Source: Aquabacterium sp. (GTDB lineage: Bacteria; Pseudomonadota; Gammaproteobacteria; Burkholderiales; Burkholderiaceae_C). From it: a stretch of 64,000 bases of DNA. Below, one piece after another: positions 55,261-62,791 of this stretch; positions within the stretch are counted from its first letter, which is position 1, and every line of letters starts with the position of its first letter. The position numbers and the translations under genes are program-made. The notes beneath the pieces are model-generated. The model made no database searches and was not told the origin of the DNA. It saw only the letters and a program-made list of their open reading frames with translations. The DNA lies in NCBI GenBank assembly GCA_023150345.1, contig JAKLLB010000013.1, positions 1 through 64,000 of the forward strand, given 5' to 3'.

Positions 55261-56535
55261 ATGGCATTGCGCGTGCTTCATGTGCTGGACCACTCGATCC
55301 CGTTGCACAGCGGCTACACCTTCCGCACGGCTGCGTTGCTGCGCGAGCAGCGCCGGCGCGGCTGGGAGACCTTCCACCTGACCAGCCCCAAGCACGCACT
55401 GGCTGCGCCGGCCGATGCGGCTCTGCCCGAACAGGAAGTCGACGGGCTGCTGTTCCATCGCACCGCCGTGCCGCAGCAGGCATGGGCGCAGCTGCCGGTG
55501 CTCGACCAGTGGGCCCAGGTGCGGGCCACGACGCAGCGCCTGCGCCAGGTCGCGCAGCGCCTGCGGCCGCACCTGTTGCATGCACACTCGCCGGTGCTCA
55601 ATGCGCTTGCGGCGCTGCCGGTGGGCCGCGAACTGGGCATACCTGTGGTCTACGAGGTGCGCGCATTCTGGGAAGACGCTGCCGTCGACCATGGCACCAC
55701 GCGCGAAGGCAGCCTGCGCTACCGGGCCACGCGTGCGCTCGACACGCATGCCTTCGGCCAGGTCGACCATGTGTTCACCATCTGCGAGGGCCTGCGCCGC
55801 GACATCGTCGAGCGTGGGGTGAGCCCCGATCGGGTGACGGTGATACCGAATGCCGTGGACATCGATGCCTTCGACCCTGGCGGCACGCCCGACGACGAGC
55901 TCAAGCGTCAACTGGGACTCGCGGGTGCAGTGGTGGTCGGGTTCATCGGGTCCTTCTATGCCTACGAGGGGCTGGACCTGTTGCTGCAGGCCATGCCCCG
56001 GCTGCTCGCGCGTCACCCGCAGGCGCGCGTGCTGCTGGTCGGAGGTGGCCCGCAGGAAGGCGCCCTCAAGGCACAGGCGGCTGCCGCCGGACTGACCGAC
56101 CAGGTTGTGTTCACCGGCCGCGTCCCGCACAGCCAGGTGCAGCGCTACTACGACCTGGTGGACGTGCTGGCCTATCCGCGCCACTCGATGCGCCTGACCG
56201 AACTGGTCACGCCGCTCAAGCCCCTGGAGGCAATGGCACAGGGCCGGGTGCTGGTCGCATCGGATGTCGGCGGCCATCGCGAACTCATCCACGACGGCCA
56301 GACGGGCCGGCTGTTTCGCGCTGGCGATGCGCAAGCCCTGGCCGATGCGTTGGCTGGCCTCATCGACGACCGCGAGCACTGGCCGGCCATGCGAACCGCC
56401 GGGCGGCGGTTCGTCGAAGCCGAGCGCAATTGGGCGGCTTCGGTCGCACGCTATGTCGAGCCTTATGCGCGCCTGGTCCCGGGGCTGGGTGTGGCTGAAC
56501 CTGCCGCTGCGGCGGCTGCCGCGGAGCCGGCATGA
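55261..56535 (+). CDS. PEP-CTERM/XrtA system glycosyltransferase (TIGR04063 type)
   Basis: Encodes 424 residues, GT4 fold. 'RVLHVLDHSIPLHSGYTFRTAALLREQRRRGWETFHLTSPKH' is the family N-terminus. The acceptor and donor domains show 'YEVRAFWEDAAVDHGTTREGSLRYR', 'VTVIPNAVDIDAFDP', 'GFIGSFYAYEGLDLLLQAMP' and 'YPRHSMRLTELVTPLKPLEAMAQG'. The start overlaps the stop of the shifted amidotransferase frame (TGATG). Confidence 0.92.
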   Translation: MALRVLHVLDHSIPLHSGYTFRTAALLREQRRRGWETFHLTSPKHALAAPADAALPEQEVDGLLFHRTAVPQQAWAQLPVLDQWAQVRATTQRLRQVAQRLRPHLLHAHSPVLNALAALPVGRELGIPVVYEVRAFWEDAAVDHGTTREGSLRYRATRALDTHAFGQVDHVFTICEGLRRDIVERGVSPDRVTVIPNAVDIDAFDPGGTPDDELKRQLGLAGAVVVGFIGSFYAYEGLDLLLQAMPRLLARHPQARVLLVGGGPQEGALKAQAAAAGLTDQVVFTGRVPHSQVQRYYDLVDVLAYPRHSMRLTELVTPLKPLEAMAQGRVLVASDVGGHRELIHDGQTGRLFRAGDAQALADALAGLIDDREHWPAMRTAGRRFVEAERNWAASVARYVEPYARLVPGLGVAEPAAAAAAAEPA

Positions 56536-57767
56536 ACGTGTGTGCCGTGATGGACTCCGCTGCAGGTGGTGATGCCTCGCGAGCTCCAGCGGGCTCGGGT
56601 TGCGTGGGCGCCGCCTTTGCGGGCCTGCGCGTCGGCCTGGTCGGCCCGCTGCCGCCGCCGGCGGGCGGCATGGCCAACCAGACCCGGCAACTGGCCGAGC
56701 TCCTGCGCGCCGAAGGAGCGCAGGTCGAGCTGGTGCAGACCAATGCACCCTACCGGCCGGCGATCGTGCGCCGCGTGCCGGTGCTGCGTGCATTGTTCAG
56801 GCTGGTGCCGTATCTGGTTGCGTTGTGGCGCGCCGCCGGCCGCTGCGACGTCTTCCACGTGATGGCCAACTCGGGTTGGTCGTGGCACTTGTTCGCTGCC
56901 CCGGCGATCCGGCTGGCCGCCCTGCGCGGGGTTGCCGTGGTCGTCAACTACCGCGGAGGCGAGGCCGGTGCGTTTCTCGAGCACGCCTCGGGCAGCGTGG
57001 GCCGCACCCTGCGCCGCGCGTCCGCCCTGGTGGTGCCCTCGGGCTTCCTGGCCGATGTCTTTGCGCGCCATCGCATCCAGGCCGTCGTGGTGCCCAACGT
57101 CGTGGACCTGCAGCGCTTCCGCCCGGCCACGCAGCGAAGGCCGGGGGCACAGATCCTGGTCGCGCGCAATCTCGAACCGATCTATGACAACGCGACCGCC
57201 CTGCGCGCATTCGCGCTGGTGCGGCAGTCGCTGCCCGAGGCTCGCCTGGTGATCGCCGGAAGTGGTCCGCAGGAGTCGGATCTGCGAAGGTTGGCGTGCG
57301 ATCTGGGGCTCGAGGACGCGGTGCACTTCACCGGGCGGCTTGATCGCGATGCGATGGCGCAGGCCTACCGCGACGCCGACGTCGCGCTCAACCCCAGCCT
57401 CGTCGACAACATGCCCAACTCCGTGCTCGAGGCGCTGGCCAGCGGCGTGCCGGTGGTCAGCACCGATGTCGGTGGCGTGCCCTACATCGTCGAGCATGAG
57501 CGCACGGCACTGCTCGTGAGCGCGGGCGATGCGCCGCGCATGGCGCAGGCGCTGCTGCGGGTGCTGAGTGAACCGGCGCTGCGCGAGCGACTGCGCGACG
57601 CCGGGCTCGAGCAGGCCCGGCACTACACCTGGACCCAGGTGGCGCCGCGCCTGGCAGGGGTGTATCGCGATGCGCAGGCCGGCGGTGCAGGTGGCAGGCC
57701 CCGCCATTCGCCGGCCCAGACCGCAGGCCGGTCTGGCGCGGGCGCCCAAACCGAGCGCCACGATTGA
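56532..57767 (+). CDS. glycosyltransferase family 4
   Basis: Encodes 411 residues of GT-B fold. It has 'LRVGLVGPLPPPAGGMANQTRQLAELL', 'VVVNYRGGEAGAFLE', 'ILVARNLEPIYDNATALRAFALVRQ' and the donor-site segment 'NPSLVDNMPNSVLEALASGVPVVSTDVGG'. The first about 30 residues are not conserved in appearance, so a later start near 'FAGLRVGLVG' is possible, but ATG 56532 overlaps the upstream stop. The sugar transferred is unknown. Confidence 0.9.
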   Translation: MNVCAVMDSAAGGDASRAPAGSGCVGAAFAGLRVGLVGPLPPPAGGMANQTRQLAELLRAEGAQVELVQTNAPYRPAIVRRVPVLRALFRLVPYLVALWRAAGRCDVFHVMANSGWSWHLFAAPAIRLAALRGVAVVVNYRGGEAGAFLEHASGSVGRTLRRASALVVPSGFLADVFARHRIQAVVVPNVVDLQRFRPATQRRPGAQILVARNLEPIYDNATALRAFALVRQSLPEARLVIAGSGPQESDLRRLACDLGLEDAVHFTGRLDRDAMAQAYRDADVALNPSLVDNMPNSVLEALASGVPVVSTDVGGVPYIVEHERTALLVSAGDAPRMAQALLRVLSEPALRERLRDAGLEQARHYTWTQVAPRLAGVYRDAQAGGAGGRPRHSPAQTAGRSGAGAQTERHD

Positions 57768-57769
57768 CC

Positions 57770-59122
57770 ATGTACACCCGCCTGGTTTCCTCGCTGCTGT
57801 TTCCGCTGCACGAGCGGCTGAAGGGGCACGACAGCGTGGCTGTGCGCCGCGCGATGGAACAGTCACAGTGGTGGGATGCGCCCACCCTGGAGGCGCGGCG
57901 ACTCGAACGCCTGCGCGCCATGCTCACCGATGTGGCGCAGGGCGTGCCCTATTTTGCGAACGTGTTTCGCAGCACCGGCTTCGATCCGGCGGACATGCGC
58001 AGCGTCGGCGACCTGCGCACGCTGCCGTTTCTCACCAAGGCCGAGATCCGCGCCCACACCGATGATCTGAAGCACCGGCACGCGCGCGGTCTGGCGCGCT
58101 TCAACACGGGAGGCTCGTCCGGCGAGCCGCTCATCTTCTACATCGGCAACGAGCGCGTGAGCCACGACGTCGCCGCGAAGTGGCGCGCTACGCGCTGGTG
58201 GGGCGTGGACATCGGCGACCCGGAAACCGTGGTCTGGGGCTCGCCGATCGAACTGGGCGCACAGGATCGGTTGCGACAGTGGCGCGACCGGCTGCTGCGC
58301 ACGCAGTTGCTGCCGGCCTTCGAGATGTCCGAGCACCGGCTCGACGGGTTCATCGCCTCGATCCGCGCCCAGCGCCCGCGCATGCTGTTCGGGTATCCGT
58401 CGGCACTGACCCACATCGCGCGCCACGCGCGCCAGCGCGGCATTGCCATGAACGACCTCGGCGTGAAGGTCGCCTTCGTCACCTCCGAGCGCCTGTACGA
58501 CGAGCAGCGCCGCACCATCTCGGAGGTCTTCGGCTGCCCGGTCGCCAACGGCTACGGCGGACGCGACGCCGGCTTCATTGCGCACGAGTGCCCGAACGGC
58601 GGCATGCACATCACGGCCGAAGACATCATCATCGAGCTGGTCGACCGCGATGGCCAGCCCGTGCCCGAGGGCACCGCCGGCGAGATCGTCGTCACCCACC
58701 TGGCGACGCGCGACTTCCCGTTCATTCGCTATCGCACCGGTGATGTGGCCGTGATGGACACGCGCACGCGCTGCGCATGCGGTCGTGGCCTGCCGCTGCT
58801 CAGCGAAATCCAGGGCCGCACCACCGACTTCGTGGTGGCCGCCGACGGCACCGTGATGCACGGGCTCGCCCTGGTGTACGTGGTGCGCGACCTGCCGGGC
58901 GTGCAGGCCTTCAAGATCGTGCAGGAGAGCGTGCAGCACACGGTGGTGCAGCTGGTCACCGATGACGACTTCGCGCCACAGCGCGAGGCCGAGATCATCC
59001 AGGGCTTCCGCCGCCGCCTGGGTGCGCAGGTGAACGTGACGGTGCAGCGTGTGTCCAGCATCGCGCCGGAAAAGTCCGGCAAGTACCGCTACGTGGTCAG
59101 CCGCGTGGTCGAATCCGCCTGA
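57770..59122 (+). CDS. phenylacetate-CoA ligase-like (CapK/PaaK) AMP-forming ligase
   Basis: Encodes 450 residues of the adenylate-forming PaaK/CapK group. The phosphate-binding loop is 'RFNTGGSSGEPLIFYIG'. Later motifs are 'NGYGGRDAGFIAHECPNGGMHITAEDIIIELVD', 'GEIVVTHLATRDFPFIRYRTGDVAVM' and the C-terminal 'EKSGKYRYVVSRV'. In polysaccharide clusters such proteins may activate a carboxylic acid for decorating the polymer; the substrate is unknown. ATG 57770 is chosen over TTG 57764. Confidence 0.9.
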   Translation: MYTRLVSSLLFPLHERLKGHDSVAVRRAMEQSQWWDAPTLEARRLERLRAMLTDVAQGVPYFANVFRSTGFDPADMRSVGDLRTLPFLTKAEIRAHTDDLKHRHARGLARFNTGGSSGEPLIFYIGNERVSHDVAAKWRATRWWGVDIGDPETVVWGSPIELGAQDRLRQWRDRLLRTQLLPAFEMSEHRLDGFIASIRAQRPRMLFGYPSALTHIARHARQRGIAMNDLGVKVAFVTSERLYDEQRRTISEVFGCPVANGYGGRDAGFIAHECPNGGMHITAEDIIIELVDRDGQPVPEGTAGEIVVTHLATRDFPFIRYRTGDVAVMDTRTRCACGRGLPLLSEIQGRTTDFVVAADGTVMHGLALVYVVRDLPGVQAFKIVQESVQHTVVQLVTDDDFAPQREAEIIQGFRRRLGAQVNVTVQRVSSIAPEKSGKYRYVVSRVVESA

Positions 59123-59162
59123 GCACGGAACACCCGGCCGCCAGACGCTGCTCCATCATCCC

Positions 59163-60461
59163 ATGCGCGACCTCCTGATCGTCATCATCGTTCTCGTGGC
59201 TGCGGTTGCTGCGTTGCGCCGACCCTGGATCGGTGTGCTGTGCTGGACCTGGCTCAGCATCATGAACCCCCACCGCTACACCTGGGGTTTCGCCTATGAC
59301 GCACCACTGGCCGCCATCGCCGCCGGCTCCACGCTGCTGGGCCTGCTGTTCACGCGCGACCGCGAATCACCGTTCAAAGGCTCGCCTGTGGTGTGGTTCG
59401 TGCTCTTCACGGTGTGGATCACCGTTTCCTGGTTGATGGGCCTGGGCCCCGAGGGCGACTATGACCAGTGGAACAAGGTCATGAAGATCAACTTCATGAT
59501 CCTGGTGGCCTTGGCACTGATCCGCTCCCGGGTCCAGATCTTCAGCCTGGCCTGGGTGGCCGTCGGGTCCCTGGCGCTGCTGGGGATCAAGGGCGGGCTG
59601 TTCACGTTGGCCACGGGCGGCGCCAACCGCGTGTGGGGACCGCCGGGCTCGTTCATCCACGACAACAACGAGTTCGCCTTGGCGATGGTCATGACGATCC
59701 CGCTGCTGCGGTTTCTTCAGATGCAGTGCACCAAGACCTGGCAGCGCCATGCGCTGACGGGCACGATGCTGCTGTGTGCGGCCGCGGCGCTGGGCAGCCA
59801 GTCGCGTGGAGCCTTGCTGGCCATCGTCGCCATGACCGCACTCCTGTGGTGGCGCGGGCGCAGCCGCTTTGTCGGCGGGTTGCTGTTGCTGTCGGTCGGC
59901 GTCGCGCTGGTCGCATTCATGCCTGAGAGCTGGGTCGAGCGGATGAGCTCGATCGAGAACTACCAGGAAGACCGATCTGCTCAGGGCCGAATCAGCGCCT
60001 GGCATGTGGCCTGGAACATCGGCAAGAACTACGTCTTCGGCGTCGGCTTCAATGCGGCCCGTGCGGATCTGTTCGCGCGCTTTTCTCCGTATCCGGAGTA
60101 TGTGCATGCGGCGCACAGCATCTACTTCCAGGTGATGGGCAACCACGGCTTCATCGGACTGTTCCTGTTCCTGGGCATCTGGATCACGACCTGGCGCCAG
60201 GCCAGCTGGCTGCGGGCGCAGGCGGCCACCGATCCGCAGTTGCGCTGGTGCGCCGATCTGGGGTCGCTGTGTCAGGTCGCGCTCGTCGGCTTTGCCGTTG
60301 GCGGTGCCCTGCTGAGCCTGGCCTACTTCGACCTGCCCTACAACCTGATGGTGCTGTTGCTGTCGACCCGATTGTGGGTGATGCGCCAGGGCTGGTTGCA
60401 CGAACACCCTGGGACCGCGCGGCGCTGGATGCCTCCTGGTGCCGTGGCGCCACCGGCCTAG
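59163..60461 (+). CDS. exosortase A-associated putative O-glycosylation ligase (Wzy/WaaL-like)
   Basis: Encodes 432 residues with about eleven membrane segments. 'MNPHRYTWGFAYDAPLAAIAAGSTL' and 'GGANRVWGPPGSFIHDNNEFALAMVMTIPLL' identify the exosortase-locus family (TIGR03097) of O-antigen-ligase-like proteins. The periplasmic loop 'AARADLFARFSPYPEYVHAAHSIYFQVMGNHGFIG' carries the conserved His. It may polymerise the repeat unit or attach glycan to exported PEP-CTERM protein. Confidence 0.92.
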   Translation: MRDLLIVIIVLVAAVAALRRPWIGVLCWTWLSIMNPHRYTWGFAYDAPLAAIAAGSTLLGLLFTRDRESPFKGSPVVWFVLFTVWITVSWLMGLGPEGDYDQWNKVMKINFMILVALALIRSRVQIFSLAWVAVGSLALLGIKGGLFTLATGGANRVWGPPGSFIHDNNEFALAMVMTIPLLRFLQMQCTKTWQRHALTGTMLLCAAAALGSQSRGALLAIVAMTALLWWRGRSRFVGGLLLLSVGVALVAFMPESWVERMSSIENYQEDRSAQGRISAWHVAWNIGKNYVFGVGFNAARADLFARFSPYPEYVHAAHSIYFQVMGNHGFIGLFLFLGIWITTWRQASWLRAQAATDPQLRWCADLGSLCQVALVGFAVGGALLSLAYFDLPYNLMVLLLSTRLWVMRQGWLHEHPGTARRWMPPGAVAPPA

Positions 60462-60464
60462 AGC

Positions 60465-61418
60465 ATGCTGCGGGCGGCCTTTCGATGGGCGTCGCCGACA
60501 GGACCGTCGGCGCGGCTGTCCATCCTGATCTACCACCGCGTCCATCGGACACCGGATCCGCTTTTCCCGGGCGAGGTCGATGCGAAGGTGTTCGATCGCC
60601 AGTGCCAGTGGTTGAAGTCGTGGTTCGACGTGCTGCCGCTGGATCGCGCCGTGCGCCTGCTGGCGCGGGGCGAGTTGCCTGCCCGAGCCGCTTCCATCAC
60701 GTTCGATGACGGCTACGCGGACAACCACGACGTCGCCTTGCCCATCCTGCAACGGCATGGACTGTCGGCGACCTTTTTCATCGCCACCGGCTTCCTGGAC
60801 GGTGGCCGGATGTGGAACGACACCGTCATCGAGGCGGTGCGGCGTTGCCGGGCGCCCGCACTCGATCTGGCCCGCACCGAGCTGGCCGGTCTGGGGCCGT
60901 TGGCGCTGGGTGACGACGGCCAGCGGCGCGCTGCAGCGGAGGGGATCATCCGGGCGATCAAGTACCGGCCGCCAGTGGAGCGCCAGGCCCTCGTGGACGC
61001 GGTTGCCGACACGGCGGCTGCCGATCTGCCGACCGGTCTGATGATGCGGTCGGACCAGGTGCATGCCCTGCACCGCGCCGGCATGCAGATCGGGCCGCAC
61101 ACACGGTCGCACCCGATCCTGGCCCGGCTGGACCGCGCCGCCGCGATCGACGAAGTGGCCGGCAGCCGCGAGCAACTCGAAGCCATCACCGGCGCGCCGA
61201 TGCCGGTGTTTGCCTACCCCAACGGCAAGCCCGGCGAGGACTACAGCGCCGAGACGGTGGCGATCGTGCGTGAACTCGGCTTCGAGGCGGCGGTGTCGAC
61301 CGCCTGGGGCGCCGCCCGGTACGGTGCCGACCCGTTCCAGCTGCCTCGGTTCACGCCCTGGGACCGCAGCCAGTGGCGCTTCGGGCTGCGCCTGCTGCAC
61401 AACGTCGCGCAGGCCTGA
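60465..61418 (+). CDS. second polysaccharide deacetylase (NodB-like)
   Basis: Encodes 317 residues. 'LSILIYHRVHRTPDPLFPGEVD' leads to the NodB metal motif 'ASITFDDGYADNHDVALPIL'. The zinc His pair is in 'MQIGPHTRSHPILARLDRAAAIDEV', and 'FAYPNGKPGEDYSAETVAIVRELGF' is typical. No clear export signal is seen. Starts 3 bases after the ligase gene and ends the long operon; converges with the lipoprotein gene at 61436 with no obvious terminator in the 17 bases between. Confidence 0.9.
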   Translation: MLRAAFRWASPTGPSARLSILIYHRVHRTPDPLFPGEVDAKVFDRQCQWLKSWFDVLPLDRAVRLLARGELPARAASITFDDGYADNHDVALPILQRHGLSATFFIATGFLDGGRMWNDTVIEAVRRCRAPALDLARTELAGLGPLALGDDGQRRAAAEGIIRAIKYRPPVERQALVDAVADTAAADLPTGLMMRSDQVHALHRAGMQIGPHTRSHPILARLDRAAAIDEVAGSREQLEAITGAPMPVFAYPNGKPGEDYSAETVAIVRELGFEAAVSTAWGAARYGADPFQLPRFTPWDRSQWRFGLRLLHNVAQA

Positions 61419-61435
61419 ACGCGCGTGCCCGGGCC

Positions 61436-62743
61436 TCAAGGCGAGGTTCGCAGGAACAGCACATCCGCGTCGTGCCGATAAGCGAGCACGATGCCGCGCA
61501 GTTCGGGAACGTACTGCGCAGCGTTGTGCAGCCCGTTGGCCCGTGCCGGCGGCAGGCTGCCTACGACCGGCGCCTCGTCCACGTGAGCCGTCTGGGCATT
61601 GACCCGCAGCATGCGGATCTGGCCGCCGCTGTTGTGCACGACGAAGTAGCAATCCAGCGCTTCGTCGTAGACCACGCCCGGATAGTTGACCACCGCATGC
61701 AGCATGCCCGCGGCTGGCCCCGAGAAGGCGATGCCGGTCGGCGCGCCCGACAGCAGCCGCATCTCCGCCAATGCCGGGCTGTAGCCGCCCACTACCAGCA
61801 TGCGGTTGCGGCGCGGGTCGACCGCCGTGCCCGCGTACCACGGCGAGCGCGTGACGCCGGCGAGCTTGTCCCAACGGTTGGCCGAGCGGGTCCAGCGGTA
61901 CCAGCCGTCGCCGGAGTTTCGGCTGTAGTAGATGTCGCCGCTCCAGGGGTGGCGGGCGCACAGGCAGGCGATGTAGTCGCCGCTTCCGGGATAGCGCGCG
62001 ATGTAATCGGGGTCATCCCACTCGCTGCGATGCATGTCGAAGCTGAATGACCGAGCATTGCCCATGTAGGGGTACTGCAGCGGCGGCGCGGGAAACGACG
62101 GATCGCCGAGCCCGGAGCTGCCGATGACGAGCAGGCGATCGAGCGCGTCGACAAACTGGGTGGCGTAGTAGGTGTGCGTGGCCGCTGGCCGCTTGTCCAG
62201 GTAGAACTGCGCCTGATCGATGATGGACTCGTTGGCCGTTGGTGCACGCAGTTGTGTCCAGGCGGGGCGTTCGGCATTCAGTGCCAGGGCGTCGACTTCA
62301 TTGCCGGCATAGTCGGCATGACCACCGGCCGCGGCGATGAGGTACACGCTGCCGCTGCGCTTGAGCCCCGCACCGCACCAGGCGTCGATCTTCGAGCGGG
62401 GCCCGGTGATCCCACCGGGGCGCGGCGCCGGATCGACCGTCGAGAGCGCGGTGCCGGGAATGGCCGACCAGCGCCACAGCGGCAGCGCCGACAGCCACGC
62501 CGGCATCGGCCCGGTGTATGCGGCGGGTACATCGATCGGCGATCCCCCCAGGCCGTCGGTCACCGGAGGTGGGGCCGGTGCGGGCGGCGGCGCAGGCGTG
62601 GGTTCGGGCTCAGGCGTTGTGGCCGTCGGCGCTGTGGTTGCGCCGCCGCAGGCGCCCAGTGCTGCGGCATGGGCGGCTGCCCACGCCAGCAACAGGCGGC
62701 GCCGTCTGGCAGCGACCGCGGGATTCAACTTCATCATGTCCAT
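61436..62743 (-). CDS. secreted lipoprotein with beta-propeller-like repeats, function unknown
   Basis: Encodes 435 residues. Four arginines precede a hydrophobic stretch and a lipobox (L29-G-A-C32), then a proline-rich linker (about 45-62, PEPxPxP type). The remainder holds kelch-like or propeller-like blades with W/Y and GG pairs ('YLIAAAGGHADYAGNEVDALAL', 'DRLLVIGSSGLGD', 'NRMLVVGGYSPALAEM'). It may bind or process a surface polysaccharide; no enzyme motif is recognised. ATG 62737 has better Shine-Dalgarno spacing (AGGA, 9 bases) than 62743. Follows the partial gene at 62792 by 48 bases. Confidence 0.7.
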   Translation of the reverse strand: MDMMKLNPAVAARRRRLLLAWAAAHAAALGACGGATTAPTATTPEPEPTPAPPPAPAPPPVTDGLGGSPIDVPAAYTGPMPAWLSALPLWRWSAIPGTALSTVDPAPRPGGITGPRSKIDAWCGAGLKRSGSVYLIAAAGGHADYAGNEVDALALNAERPAWTQLRAPTANESIIDQAQFYLDKRPAATHTYYATQFVDALDRLLVIGSSGLGDPSFPAPPLQYPYMGNARSFSFDMHRSEWDDPDYIARYPGSGDYIACLCARHPWSGDIYYSRNSGDGWYRWTRSANRWDKLAGVTRSPWYAGTAVDPRRNRMLVVGGYSPALAEMRLLSGAPTGIAFSGPAAGMLHAVVNYPGVVYDEALDCYFVVHNSGGQIRMLRVNAQTAHVDEAPVVGSLPPARANGLHNAAQYVPELRGIVLAYRHDADVLFLRTSP

Positions 62744-62791
62744 GTGTCCTGTGCGGTTGTCCTCGCCGAACGCGTTGCGGGGCGCTCGAAG

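Noticed and set aside
59367-61961. Long open frame on the - strand (about 864 codons) opposite the O-ligase and deacetylase genes
   Set aside because: Antisense shadow of two clear genes; composition is typical of a high-GC non-coding frame.
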